A DNA stretch of 64,000 nucleotides from Rhodamnia argentea. Taxonomy: Eukaryota; Streptophyta; Magnoliopsida; Myrtales; Myrtaceae. The notes beneath the pieces are model-generated. The model saw only the letters and a list, made by a program, of their open reading frames with translations. It was not told the DNA's origin and made no database searches. Shown piece by piece: positions 33,066 through 45,600 of the stretch. The position numbers and the translations under genes are program-made. The stretch is taken from the NCBI RefSeq assembly GCF_020921035.1, contig NC_063150.1, positions 30,179,826-30,243,825 of the forward strand, in the 5' to 3' direction. Positions within the stretch are counted from its first letter, which is position 1. The number at the start of each line of letters is the position of its first letter.

Positions 33066-33964
33066 CCCAATCTTTCAGCCGCAATACATGCTGCTATTAC
33101 AAAACACTGACATTATTAGTACATTTAAATATTAAATGATGCTTTCATCTAATAACTTAAGCTCGCAGTATCGGAGCAGAAGGTTCGAGATCAAATCTAT
33201 CTAGTTCCGTTATTTATACCTCCCTAATTATATATTTTCATGCTCGGTTCTAAGTCATCCGCCGGTTTATGCTTTTAGAATAGCTGATCGTAGTCCAACA
33301 AAATCTGTCAATCTCGTCTCTCTTATTTATTTTTTATTTTCTATTGACAAAAACTCTATGCCAAATAAAGTCGGATGCAATGATGCTCGCGAATCAATAG
33401 TTCCTTTCCAGTGGGGCCCAACATAGCCATTGATAAATGTTGCGTGGAATAAATCATGAATTGAGAGAGTGCGCAAATGGATCCATAAGAATAGAAGACC
33501 TTTGCGATGCACTAGACTAGAAGAGCATCCCGAAGATATTAGTAATGAATATTACACGCTTTACTTTTGTGGCTAACCTGCATTCCCTTCATTTTGAGTA
33601 TTTGCAGCTTTTCTAATGACAAACTTTAAGTTTTGCCTAATCTAAAGATTTTCATTAATGCGTTTTAGATGAATGCCTCCCATATCTGTATTTTTGCAGG
33701 TCCTTTGACATGTTTCACAAGTACTTGTGTACCCACGTGTGATTTTTCCAATAGGAAAATTGTAATTCTTTGTTATTTATTTAGGTCAATGAATGCAAGA
33801 AAAATCAGAAGCAATTGCAATGATCTCCAAATAAGGTAACGACAACAACAAGAAGATAGCATATTGATAAAAGGAAGAAATCATAAATAAAAGCACCAGA
33901 GTGTTTTTCTTTTCTTTCCCTCAGGAATCAATAACGGAGCAAGGGCCCAATGCATCACTCTGAT
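32709..33964. other. 3' flank of NLR-C, no gene seen
   Basis: Collinear with 5075-6514 but without the SINE found there. Contains the (CAA)n(AAT)n microsatellite at 33002-33063; the 91-codon frame spanning it is repeat-driven. Confidence 0.65.
33002..33063. repeat. (CAA)n(AAT)n microsatellite
   Basis: Roughly nine CAA followed by ten AAT units; same site as 5358-5403. Confidence 0.95.
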
Positions 33965-36838
33965 CTACGAAACTTGAGGAAGAACCTCAACGCGGCTCGT
34001 CGCCCTACCCTGGATGACATTATGGGAATCGAGGCTTAGATCAAATCGCTCCCATTGATCCTCTACGCACCAGAGGAAGTAAACTTCTGGGTTACGTTCC
34101 ATCACCTCATCGTAGCACTCTTGCAGAATACCCTCCCTCGTTCTACTACTGCTGTACGGATAGAACGCAAGAGCAAATTCTTCTGGCATCTCAAAGAATT
34201 GGAGCTCCTTGAGGTTCGCGAGGCCGCGGATGACAACCAGTAACGATTGCCAGTCCAAGTGCCTGCATCCGGCAATGTCGAGACTCTGAAGGCAAGGCAT
34301 TGCCTGACCATTCATTGACAAAGATCTCAGGTTTTCCAGATTGACGAGGGTTAATTTCTTGAGCTTTCGGAACCCTCCATCTCCAAAATCCAATGTTTCC
34401 CCATCAAAGGCATTCCATAGCTCAAGCACCAAAAGATTGGGCAAATTCTGGAGAGCAATTAGGGGGCTTGATTTCAATCTGCTCGATGTCAAACACACAC
34501 CGGCCAGATTGTTCAGCAGAGGAAGCCAATGAGGCACCTTCTTTAGACATCCTCTGATAAATAGAGCCCGAAGAAGCAGGGGAGGTGAAGACAGAAGATC
34601 CAAATCAATAACTTCAGACTCACTTTCTGCCATCACATCTAGCGATCGAAGCTTGGTCATCTTCTCGAGGGAGTGGCATAGTTCCTTTGCATCGTCTGTC
34701 TTCAACTCCGTTACGCCCAGCCTCGTTAACTGACTTAGCTCTCCCAGCTCTTGCATAATATTCTTGCTCCGACCACCTCCAGCTTTCACATAGCACAGTT
34801 TTTGCAGTGATTTTAGCGCTCCCATGCCCTGGGGAGCCGAAATTCCCTTTCTAGGACCGAAGGGTTGAGGAAATGTGAACTCCGAATCACGGTACGCCAC
34901 CAGATACTGTAATTTCTTGAGTTTGGTTATCTCCACAGGCAGCTCAGAGACCAACGTCTGTTTAAGATCCAGAGTCTCCAGATTTTGCAGTTTCCCGATT
35001 GACCTAGGAATGATGCTCACGTTGGTCCCTCTCAAACTTAGATACTTCAAGTGGAACAGGACTGGTATTTGTCTGGGGAAGTTGTGAAGGGACGAGCCTC
35101 CCAGATCTAACACCCTCAGCAGCTTAGAGCCGCTTGGGACGAGTTGCTCATCTGTGGTTGACGATTCTCCGAACTCAAAAACGAGCAGAGAGCGTAGGCG
35201 GGGGAGATTTAGCCGGTTCAGTGCGTTGTTGCAGGTGTACTGGACTGACAGACGCCGGACTCTTTCGTCCAATTCTTTTTTCCGCTCAGATGCGAACGAA
35301 ACGAAGTTTTCGTCCCTTAACTTGGAAAGGATACTTTCACGCATCAGGTCATGTACCCTACAACGGCTTAGCCTTCCGTCTTCAGCAGCTTCTGCAATTT
35401 GCAACAAACTCCTGTTTATAAGCTGCTTCAGGTGACTTTCAGCAACCTGCTCGTGTCATCCCTTCTATTTCCTCAACAAATCCTTCTGCAATCCACAGAC
35501 GGTAGAGTCTCCTACACAGAATCACATGATCCTCTGGAAATACTCCCAAGTACAAAAAGCAGCTCTTCAAGTTATAATGCAAATCATTGTAGCTCAAGCT
35601 GAGAATTTTCCCGACAATTTGCATCCGGTCATCGCTTTCTAGTTTTTCAGGAAGGCTATGAGTAATCATCTCCCATTCTTGGTCATCTTTTGCAAAGAGA
35701 AGGCCACCAATTGCCACTATGGCAAGCGGTAAACCCTCACATTTTTTCAAAATCTGCCAAGAAAGGTGTTCTAGGTGAGGAGGACAGGGTTTCCCACGGA
35801 AGGCTTTCTTGCAGAATAAGGACCATGATTCTTCTAGAGATAAGGGCATACGGGTATAAACTTTTGATGGGTTGGATGAGACAGTAGCAATGTCAGCTAT
35901 GCGAGTGGTGATTATCATTCGGCTATGGAAACTGCTATTAGGATTAGGCATTGCATGTTTTAAACCTTCTAGTGCTTCCAAGTTCCATACATCATCTAGA
36001 ACAATGACGTACCTCTTTTGCTGCAGAAAGTCTTTCAGTGTCTGCTTGAGCCTCATGCTATTCGTGGATTCTAATCCTTGGGGGATCGGTTGCTGAACTT
36101 CTCCATGTAGTTGTGCAATTATGTCCCTCAAGATATTCTGAATATTGTAAGACTGTGAGACACTGATCCATGCATGGCTTTGAAAGTAGGCTTTTACACG
36201 GCGATCGTCGTAGACTCTTTTGGCCAGAGTGGTCTTCCCTGAACCCCCCATCCCTAAGATCGATATAACTTCAAGTCTGGGTTCTCCATCAACAAGCCAT
36301 TTAATAAGCTTTTCTCTCGGCTCGTCAATCCCCACCAGTTCACCTTCCTCGACTAGAAAAGCGTCCTCCCTGAGATCGTGCCATGAGGTGCCTCTGGTGG
36401 ATGCACTTGCACTTTGCTTCGGTAATATGACTTGAAATGGTATCGCCGATGCCCTTCTCGTATGCTGCTGACTCTTGACTTGATATAAGCTATTTTGGAG
36501 GAAATATGATGGCGTGCTTTCAAGTTCTTTATGGATGACTTGATCTTGTGAAAGTACCTGATGAACCCATGTCCGTGATCTCTTGCCGAGTTGAGCGTGA
36601 ATTCATGCAGAATATCCTCTACATCGTATGCAACATCTCTGACCTGTTTCACCCACACCTTCAACTCAGGGTCATCTTCTTGCGACGACTGGGCACTTGC
36701 TAAGAAGGCCTTCATGCGCTCAAATTCATCTCTGATGAGTTCTATTTATCAACGTACCCCTTTCAATAATAGTTTCACATCTTTCTCAACGATCATAGCA
36801 AGCTTCTCAACCAAACAGGACACTGCTAATTCTGCCAT
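33965..36838 (-). pseudogene. NLR-C: RPM1-like CC-NB-LRR pseudogene
   Basis: Aligns with NLR-B from MAELAVSCLVEKL (ATG at 36838) to the final VLPQVS. Lesions: the same adjacent TGA and TAA at codons 30-31 as NLR-A (36745-36750); the same 1-nt deletion before SASAS (about 36427) as NLR-A; and a private 2-nt deletion near 35450 that breaks the frame at EGMTQEEVAE. The NB-ARC between 36335 and 35439 is otherwise sound: GMGGSGKTT, YVIVLDDVW, SRMIITTR, GLPLA, CFLYLGVFPED. The 480-codon LRR part (35407-33965) is also open. No single product covers all domains. Two long open parts remain that could be transcribed or exchanged with paralogues. Confidence 0.93.
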
Positions 36839-38159
36839 TTCTCTTCCTCACTGATCTCACGAGATCAAAACTTAGCGAAGAAGGAAATAGGTACAGCGGT
36901 TTGCAAGTACCTTCTGAACCAAAAGAAGGAATCCTTTAAATGAACAGCCAACTAGGCTTGAGCTCGTCTATATGGCGAAGTATTCTCATGACTTCTCCAC
37001 TCTGATGTTACAACACTGATTAGGATGCTAAGCAAACTGCCAAGTAAAGCCAGCTGCATTTCATTGGTCCCCAGGGGCAAATTTTTAAATTGCACTGTTG
37101 CATAGAGGATTCCAGCCGACAAGTGGGACTTGGCAATTTGCTACTCAGTGACTGGTCTGCTCACAATCCACTCAGCAGTGGAAGCGGGCGAAGACAAACG
37201 CCTCTTGAACTTTGGCCAAAACGCACGGTGGAATTCTTCTCTGTTAACGCCATTGCCTTACTTGCAACTGCAGAAAACGCCTTGCGAATGAACGATTGAT
37301 CCTGAACTGAGGCATAGTGACCGATCGCTGAACCCTTGCCGCCCTGCTCTGCCTAGGTACCCCAAAATCCACGTAATCACGGTTTGCGGATGGTGGAGGA
37401 TGACGAACTTGAGATGAGAAATGGATAAAGTATATAAGTTCTAATGATCTAACCCAGGTCCATGTTGTCGGTTGTCCAGTTTGAAGAAGTGTTTGAACAG
37501 TTTTATAGTTAGCACGTATCTCCTCCTAAATAATTAAAATCGGCTATTAAAGGTCATACTTCGATCCGATATAGTGACCAATTTAAGTCGCCCCATAACC
37601 TTGGGAAATTGGAGAAATTTCACGTATATTGCATTCCGGAGGCACTCTAGTTTACAAGGAGGACTATAATGCTCACCGTAGTGTGTATTATCGCATGAGC
37701 CCGGTGCCTGCACTCTCCGGATCCATCTGCACCACTAAAACTTGTGCATCGCAATGAATTTCACAGGAGGCCTACCAAATATGATAGTTCGGAAGGACAC
37801 AAGGCATATATACACTCGATCCATACGACAATTTCTGCATATCGCTGCGACATATGCTTGGAAGGGATGTCTGAAGTATCTAAAATTGGTAATTAACCTA
37901 GAGATGATGCGTAGTTACTCATTCGCAAGGAGTTAAGTAGCTGAAGTTTTGTCAAAATAACGAGGTCTATTTTATTTTTTTTTTGTTGCAATGATCATAT
38001 GTTTAAAAATCAGATTATCCTCTTAACAGACACTTTGATGACTTAATCATCATAATGAATAATCTTTAATTGATTGAAGCGTGCGCTCATGTAAAAATTT
38101 CAACAATGCATGTGAATGATCTTTCACAGACAAATATTCTGTCTAGGCTATACATTTTT
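36839..38159. other. 5' flank of NLR-C and spacer, no gene seen
   Basis: Collinear with 9349-10659, including the segment with GGATTCCAGCCGACAAGTGG. Reading frames differ between the two copies, so no gene is supported. Confidence 0.65.
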
Positions 38160-38410
38160 GGGTTAATACCACGAAAAACCTCAAACTGGTACACATGTGA
38201 CAAATTTACCATAAACTATTTTTATAACCACAAAAAATCCCAAACCGTTATACCTGTGATAAATTTACTCTCTGTTAGTTTCTGTTAAATTTTACCATCA
38301 AATTGTTGAGTTGGATGACACGTGATAATTGACGGATGTACCGGTTTGAGATTTTCACCCTATGTTTGTCATAGGTGTATTAGTTTGGGATTTTTCATGG
38401 TATTAACCCA
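38160..38410. mobile_element. MITE with GGGTTAATACCACG ends (block C copy)
   Basis: Ends TGGGTTAATACCACGAAAAA and ATGGTATTAACCCA. Same element as 10660-11010 but lacking the SINE, giving the empty site for that insertion. Confidence 0.65.
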
Positions 38411-38904
38411 ATTTAAAAGAAACGAATGGAGATAAATTCATTACGGATGTATCAGTTTGGAGTTTTGATGGTAAAAATTTTTTTTGGGATAAATTTATCA
38501 CATGTGTACTAGTTTAAGATTTTTTGTGGTATTAATCCTATAATTTTTTACATAAAGTAGTATTGCAAAGGGACTGTTTAGTCCCTTAATATCATAAGTT
38601 TTTCCACTTAATTCCCTCCATGTTCCTTGTCGACACGCTACAATAAGTACAAATATTAAGTAGGAGACAACAAAGCATATAAGGAAGATGAAATAAACAT
38701 CAAATTAGACATATGACATAACATTCATGGATCATGGCCAAAGGTGAAGATATCCACAAATGGATGGATTCGACGATCTTGACGCCATGATGATGTATTA
38801 TTGGGTCTATTTTGTCAATTGGCTCACTAATTCATTGGGAAGAGTTCCATGCCACACACACACACAAAGCCACAAGGGTCTCGGCATTCACGTAATTCCA
38901 CCGT
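38411..38904. other. Spacer containing the empty site of the 11111-13592 LTR
   Basis: CACATGTGTACTAGTTTAAG near 38508 is the unoccupied equivalent of the TGTAC-flanked LTR insertion in block A. The rest is AT-rich and noncoding. Confidence 0.75.
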
Positions 38905-39569
38905 CCATAGTGTTAAAAAAGTCATAAACCTATTGCATTGGGGTCAATTTAGCCTTAAACCTTTTTTTTAATCAATTCATTCCCAAATCTTTTGCATCGG
39001 TATCAATTCAGTCACAAACCTTTTATTGGTGCTAATTGATTCCTAAAATTTTTAGATTTGTGCCAATTCGATCCTAAACTTTCTATATTTATACCAATTC
39101 AGTCAATTATAATCAAAAATCGCCGACGTGGACGTCGGTTATCTTATGTGGAGCGGCTAGCGCCGACGTAGATATTTTTTTTAATATTATTCTAATATTC
39201 AAATAACTTTTAAAAAGTAATAAAAAATATTTAAAATAATTAAAAATAGTATTAAAAATGTCCACGTTAGCACCAGCCATGCCACGTAGGACGATCGACA
39301 TCCACGTAAGGGATTTCCTATCAAAATTGACTGGATTGACTCAATTAGTACAAATGCAAAAAGTTTAGGACTGAATTGACACCAATGCGAAAAGATTTAT
39401 GACCGAATTGGCACCAATGCAAAAAGGTTTAGGATTGAATTGGCACCAATAAAAGGTTTAGAATCGAATTGTCACCAATTCAATGTTTCGAATTGAATTT
39501 GTATAAAAAGAAGTTTAAAACTGAATTGGTACCAATGCAATAAATTTAGAACTTTTTTGACACTTTTCC
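38905..39569. mobile_element. Long-TIR foldback element, copy in block C
   Basis: The arms carry the repeated 'GGTTTAGGA..GAATTGGCACCAAT' phrase and its complement. The right end TTTTTTGACACTTTTCC matches block A; the left end is degraded. Confidence 0.7.
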
Positions 39570-40059
39570 AATCAAAATGTGAACCTAAATCCCACAAAAC
39601 AATAAGAACTCACACACACCAAAACCAAAGTTATATTATTCCTATGTTGGAAGTAGGAAAAGGCAAAATAGTCTAGACGATAAATAAAAGAACTTAAATC
39701 AAACGGACGATGATGTTTTTATTTGGTGCGGCCGGTCTGTTCACACGAATACAACGTGGTCAAAGGTCATGTCATCTAAATCAGTTTCATTTTCCCTTAG
39801 TTACCATGAACTTAGTTTGAAAATGCTAGACTTATACCGGTTTACAAAATTGATTTAGCGAGGGAGTATTTAAGGTTTTTGACGGTCTAACATACCACTT
39901 AGTAAACTAATTTGGTAAGCATGCACACAACATATAGCGCACGCAGCATGACTTATACAATAAGATAGTATAGAACCGGATCGGACCCAAAAAAAAAAAA
40001 AGTCACAACTAGTCAACAGTGGATGCGTATGGGTAATTCTCCGACTAAGGAACATAAGG
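39570..40059. other. Spacer shared with 25440-26050, no gene seen
   Basis: Matches the region upstream of the ASCH exon, up to TTTTTGACGGTCTAACATA near 39880, then a poly-A run at about 39990. No coding evidence. Confidence 0.6.
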
Positions 40060-40440
40060 AGAACAAATACCCACCAAGATTTATGTTTGGTACGACCGGC
40101 GGCTATTGAGTGGCCACACGAGTCCGCCCCACAAGTGACAAAGACTTCATCTTTCGGCAGAATTTTAGCAACTTTGTTGTTACTTCTGTCATCCGTGCGT
40201 ATAGCATAAGCCGTTGTTTATATGAGAATCTGAGCAGCAGATAGATACTAGTGGCCGCTTAAGAACTTTTCTGGTCCTTCTCTTTTCGATTTTTTTTTCC
40301 TGATACTAAGAGAGATTAACGGATGTGCATTGAAAGTAAAGAATTTACTTCTACTGCTTTCTGGAAAAGATGATTCGCCTTCAATTAAGAATGTAAACTA
40401 ATACCCAGAAGAATTTGACTTGAGAATCTGTCAACCCTCC
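40060..40440. repeat. Duplicated spacer module, copy 5 (diverged)
   Basis: Contains CACCCACCAAGATTTATGTTTGG, CAGATAGATACTAGTGGC and the GATGTGCATTGAAAGTAAAG landmark. It leads into the vestigial CNL flank. Confidence 0.7.
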
Positions 40441-40821
40441 GTATAGTTTTCCGTTTGCATATGCCTAACGTGTGATGTTTCAAGATGAAAATTATAGCAC
40501 TTCTCATTTCTTCAGTCAAATTACTCTTTTGCCTCCATACTGGCAAAAAAAAAAAAAAAAACAATTCAAAATTTCATACAACACATGCAGAAGAATCAGA
40601 AACAAACGTAATGATCACTAAACAAGAAAACAACAAGAACAAGAAGGTAGCACGGGGGGATCTGAGGGTAGTGAATTCAAAGATAAAAGAATTGAAAAGT
40701 TCAGAGAACAATAATGATAATGCAAGAAATCATAAAAGCACCATACGATCTTCTGTCTCGTGATGATGGTCCTCTCCTCCAGGGGTCAACAAGGAGAAAG
40801 GGGACTGGCAGGGGCCAATAT
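40441..40821 (-). pseudogene. Vestige of a fifth CNL locus (3' flank only)
   Basis: Aligns with the 3' flanks of NLR-B (about 15050-15640) and NLR-D (about 45890-46220) up to the segment with GGGGACTGGCAGGGGCCA, about 40 bp short of where the stop codon would lie. The alignment stops where a Copia LTR begins (40822). No CNL coding sequence follows on the far side of the Copia material, so the gene was deleted or displaced when the element inserted or later rearranged. Confidence 0.65.
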
Positions 40822-41361
40822 TGTTGAACCAAAAGAAATATAAGGGTGACTTTCGGATTATATGAAATGAGGCACGAAACGGATGGAGAAAATATTCTTA
40901 TTGGAGAGTACTTGCTTCGGCTTCTGCTATTACAAATCTGAAGTCCCGCACTTTACAGTGAAGTGAATGGGACGTGCCCACAGAAGTCTTGTACCGTTAA
41001 TAAAGGAAGAAGAGAGAGTTCACAACAAAACGAAAGTACCAAACATTCAAAAAGGACATCATGAAGAAACACGTAGCGGGCTGGAGAAATCCTTTGTCTT
41101 CTTGCTGGGAAACAGTATTGCACACTTGACTTCTTCACTCCATAGCATTTAATGGAGGGGAAGCATCCTTGTCTTCGTTCCAATTTTAATTTCATCGGAA
41201 CGTCGCTTTTCTTCACAGTTGCACGTAGAGAGCCATGGAGAGCGCCTGACATTTTCTGCACGCGAAGATTAAATGCAGAACACACGCCGATCTCATTATA
41301 TGTAGCATGGACTCAGCGTATCTTTCTCCTTTTTTGTCGTTTCCAACGATCAATTTTAACA
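40822..41361 (-). mobile_element. 3' LTR of Copia element
   Basis: 540 bp; on the minus strand it starts TGTTAAAATTG directly after the polypurine-like GAGGGGC and ends TTCAACA, a TG...CA structure with short inverted ends. It follows the end of the Copia reading frame at 41367. No partner 5' LTR is found in the window, so the element is 5'-truncated. Confidence 0.8.
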
Positions 41362-44300
41362 GCCCCTCAAAATTGATTTTGAAATTTAGCGACACCAAAC
41401 ATCTTCTTTAACTTTTCGAATGAATCTGCCTTCAGTGCTTTTGTCAAAATATCTGCAATTTGATCTTTTGATATGCATAAATTAAATTTAACTTCACCAT
41501 CTTTGACTCGCTCACGAATATAGTGATACTTAATATCGATGTGCTTGCTCCTGTCATGAAATATAGGATTCTTGGCTAATGCAATACCCGACTTATTGTC
41601 ACATGTTATTTTGGTAGGATTGCTTATTCATGCATTAATTCACGCAGCATCCATCGAAGCCAAATGACTTGACATGTTGTTGAAGCCAACACCATATATT
41701 ACGCCTCAGCTGTGGAGAGTGCGACAACTTGTCGCTTTTTCAAGGACCAAGAAATTACTCCCAATCCAAGAAATAAAGCATATCCATAAGTAATCTTTCG
41801 AGTCTCGATGTCACTTGTACCCCACTAGACTAAAATTGTCAATACAAGAATATAGAATTCCATGATCACGAGTTCCATTGGACAAACTGTAAAATTCTTT
41901 TTGCATCCTACAAATGTGATTGGTACGATTTTTCCATGAACCCGCTAATAATACCCACTCCATATGTGACGCCCTGGAAATTAGGCCCTTGGTACAGAGA
42001 CCGAGTTCAATAAAAAGGATTATTATTGAACTTTAGTTGGTATTAAATTTCGGATCGAAAGGACGTACGTGACGAATTTTGAACAATTTCCGAAATGTCG
42101 TTCGATTTCGATCGGGTCTCGAAATCGTGGTCGCCACGAATTAGGATTTTTGTTCGTCGCGCCTAAACTTTTTCGGACCGAAATTAGCCCGTGAAAATCC
42201 AAATTTTATTCCCAATCGATTGAGCCAAAAATCCGATCAGTCCCGATTTATCAAAAGACCGTTCCGCCCTTGGATATTATACGTATAAGACGAAGAAAAT
42301 AAATTTTGAGGTGATTGCGGACCCCACCTTCAGTCAATCCTCAGCCACCCCAGTCAAAGCCCACGTGATCTTCTCTCTCTCTCCCGTTGCTCTCTCTTCC
42401 TCCTATGTTTTTGCGCGAGAACAGCTCCCACCGTGCACAACTCCTCTTCCTTGGCGAAATTTGCCAAACGAACACCTCCATCCACCACCCTACTCCTCAA
42501 TCCACCACTCCTCGCCGCCACCACCGTCATCCCGGCTGCCGTTCGCCGCCGGAAAGCCCAGAACAGCCCCGGCGAAATCCTGCCCTGTTTCGCGTTCACG
42601 GGCCACCCGAGCTGCTTCGGTCGTCCCGAGCCCCTTCCGACCACCACCCACCACCACACCATCTTCCCCTCGACCTCCAGACGCCATCCCACCGCCGCGC
42701 ATCGCCGTGGAGCCACTGAACAACCCCGAATAGACCCGAAGTCCCGGTTACTCTGTTTTTCGCCGGGCTACTGTTTCACCGCTCTCTGCCGCGATTCAGC
42801 CGTACCCACCACCCACCGACCACCCCAAACGGTCACCCTCGACCTCTAGTTGTTCCACGAAGTCACCGGAAGTCGATCGCAGCCCGTAGAGCCCGATTTG
42901 AGCCCCGATCGGACCTCCTCTGTTCTGCCGTTTTCCTCTGTTTCTGCTCTGCAATTCTGTACAGCTGCTGTTCCGCCGCTTCCGGCCGCCGTCCGCCGCC
43001 CCCAGCTGGTCCCGAAGGTCGTCCTCGACCTGTAGGTGAGTCCCCCAGCCTTCCCCAGCCTCGCCTCAGTCCGTGAGATCGTTTTCCCCTCGATTTAGCC
43101 CCGGTTGCCCCTGTTTTTACCTATGTTGATTCTGTTTTTCCAGCCTCCGCTGTTCGCCGGACCTCCAGTCGCCGAGCTGCTGTCGTTTGCAGCGATTTCA
43201 CTACCGAACTCGTCACTATTTCGGCTGTGAACAGTGTTGCCGGAACAGTGCCGCCGGTGAACAGTGTTTCCGGCGTGAACAGTATTTCTCGCGTGAATAG
43301 TGATTTCGGCCCCGGCCTCGAAAATCGTGCCCGGCCCGACCTCGACCACCATTTTTGGTGAGTTAACCCTAATCCTTGGTTAGGGCGCTAATTGCGCCTA
43401 GAATTAGTTAGCTAGTCGGTATGGAATTTAGGTAGATCCGATTATGGTTGGATTAGTTAGAAACCCGGTTTAGGGTAAATGACCATAATCGATTAAATTA
43501 GAATTGTCTGTGGCTAATTGTTGTTAAATGAATTTGACTGTATGTTGTGATTTGATCGCGAGCGAGCGATAAGTTAAGGACGAGCGATCGATTGGCGACT
43601 ATAAATCAAATTGGCTAATTAATGACTACGGCACAAAATTGAGCCTTTATGTGGCCTAATTGAATTGATGACTTTGTTTGGGTGGATCACCCTGTTGAAA
43701 TGTTGATTTGAGTACCTTAAATGCTCGTTGAGTGAATTAGTGTTTGTTTGGGAATTAATTGTCCCGTGTGTCTTTACAGCGTCTATTTGGTAGTCTGCAT
43801 ATGCATATGACCGTGTGCAAAATCAAAGACATATTTTAGTATGAAAATGACCTTGGGCCGAGTCTTTGAGCACGTTGTGTGAGCATCCGGCCTAAATCAA
43901 AGAGAATAAATTGATTGTTGTATCGGGTGTGCTGTATGGTCATATGAAGGAACGATGATGGGTTTTCCTAGCAAGTTCGAACTGTACACATAGTACACAC
44001 CGTACCATTTTTATGGAGCCACACGACTTGCCAGAAGCACGATAATTCATACTCCGTATGGTACGTACGGTTTTAAGGGATTATCGGATGCCGGTCGCAG
44101 CTTGTGATGGACCGAAGCCCCGTATAGGGATGCCTACTTGCCGTGCCGTGCATGATGCACTGGATACACCGCTTGTAGTAGCCGTTGCCGAGAGGGAAAA
44201 GGAACGTAGCCCGGTCCTGCCGAAAGAATGCGGGATCGCGATAATTGTGAGAGTCGATCACGCCGGTCGTGTGGATCCTCATCACCGTGGCGCCAAGGGC

Positions 44301-45214
44301 GCGATCATCGTTAATAAATGGACTTGTGTGGTGTCAAGTGCATACTTGTGAGTGTGATGCGTGTTCGGTTGGTCGTCCGATGTGACTATTGAGTTGAGTT
44401 AAGCATTGCATTATGTGTGGCTCAAGACCGGTAAGTATGCATGTGGATGATTATTGCCTTGTGGTATAATTGTTGGATATATGTCTATATCGTGATTTTT
44501 ATAATCCTTGTGTTTAGGATGTTTTAGGTGAATCATCGTCCTAACCGAGCTTAGGCTTGATTCACCGAGATATATATCTCACCCCGTTGTGGGAACCACT
44601 TTCGGGTCCCAAGCGATGGAGCTTTGCGGACACCAAGGCCAGGTTATGAGGGTAGTCTTTTGGAGTAGATGAGAAGTTAACCTTATCTGACCTAGTAACC
44701 TTTTGAGGTCTAGTGAGCCGCCCCGAAGTATGGGGTTGTATATCTTTCTGTAGCTCAGGAGGGTTAAGGCTCATCTGCTATTTGGTGATTGTATATGTTA
44801 CCTTTTGATTATCTGCCTTGGTATGTATTTCCCGCTATGCTATCCCTGTTTGTTTATATGTTGTCCGGAAGTAAACCGTTTCCGCATGCGTATATAGTTG
44901 ATAGGTCGATAACGCGCCTGGGACGTTATCCTTCGTGACCTCATGGCAATTTGGTAGGGATGTCGCGGGCTCGAGAGTCGGGGCGTGACACCATAGATAG
45001 TATCCGGCCACGTAGAAGCTAAATATCTCAAACTACCAACAATGCTTTTGAAATAAGTGGGATTTATCAGTTCACCGGTTCCTTCTTTCTTCGGCTCCAA
45101 CCGTTGTACTCGCGGAGTCTGAGTTGGTTTGAGCGATTCTATTTTCAATTGCTTCAAAATATCATTCCTATTTATTCTACCCCGACAAAATGTAGACTTG
45201 CCCGAACATTCCAC
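41362..45214 (-). pseudogene. Copia polyprotein 3' part (RT end and RNase H), interrupted
   Basis: The minus-strand frame begins near 45214 (within the reverse transcriptase) and reads NDILKQLKIESLKP and FKSIVGSLRYLASTWPD, then is cut at 44990 by a 3-kb solo LTR. It resumes at 41964 with the RNase H part: ISWSLKKRQVVALSTAEA followed by an in-frame TAA (41699-41701) in place of the usual Glu, IWLRWML, then HIDIKYHYIRERVKDGEVKF, KDQIADILTKAL, and a stop at 41367. Frameshifts occur around 41820-41880. This is plant LTR-retrotransposon pol, nonfunctional: 5' part absent, stop, frameshifts and an insertion. Confidence 0.88.
41965..44990 (+). mobile_element. Solo LTR, long Gypsy type, nested in Copia RNase H
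   Basis: 3026 bp, beginning TGTGACGCCCTGG and ending CGGGGCGTGACA, with the 5-bp duplication CCATA (41960-41964 and 44991-44995). The GC-rich part (about 42330-43350) contains overlapping proline/serine-rich frames on both strands that look like leader sequence, not genes; a TATA-like ATACGTATAAG lies near 42280 (plus). No gag-pol is present. The size and TGTGACG ends suggest a chromovirus such as Tekay/Del, tentatively. Confidence 0.88.
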
Positions 45215-45600
45215 AATGAAAAAGGGAATATTATTTTAGAATAAATGATTGAATTGGTACCCGAATACGTTCATGTTGTCATATCTTGTTGACCCAGTCG
45301 TTGGAGAAATTATGCAACTAATATCTTGACATTTAGCATAGATAAGATGGTGGGTGCGCGTAGTAAAAATCCGATATCTTCACCTATAGATTTTGTTAAG
45401 AGAGAGGTCGAATATAAGCCCGTCAACATATCTAGTTAGACCCCACCTTGCTCACAAGATTAAGCTAACGAGTTCTAAAATTTCTTTCTTACGAGATTTG
45501 GGTTAACAAACCAATCTACATCCTCCAATCGAGTTGTTTGCTTAAACTTGAGACATAATTTAAAGCGCCCGAGAAGTTACATTGCGAAGCGAATAACTCT
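45215..45600. repeat. Tail of spacer module, diverged copy
   Basis: Resembles 4960-5060 and 32620-32700: an ATATCTTG...GGAGAAA..ATGC..CT...CTTGACAT pattern. The frame seen in block C is not preserved. It forms the right border of the Copia insertion. Confidence 0.5.

Noticed and set aside
42311-42849. Overlapping Pro/Ser-rich frames of up to 140 codons
   Set aside because: Inside the solo LTR at 41965-44990; composition explains the openness on several frames.
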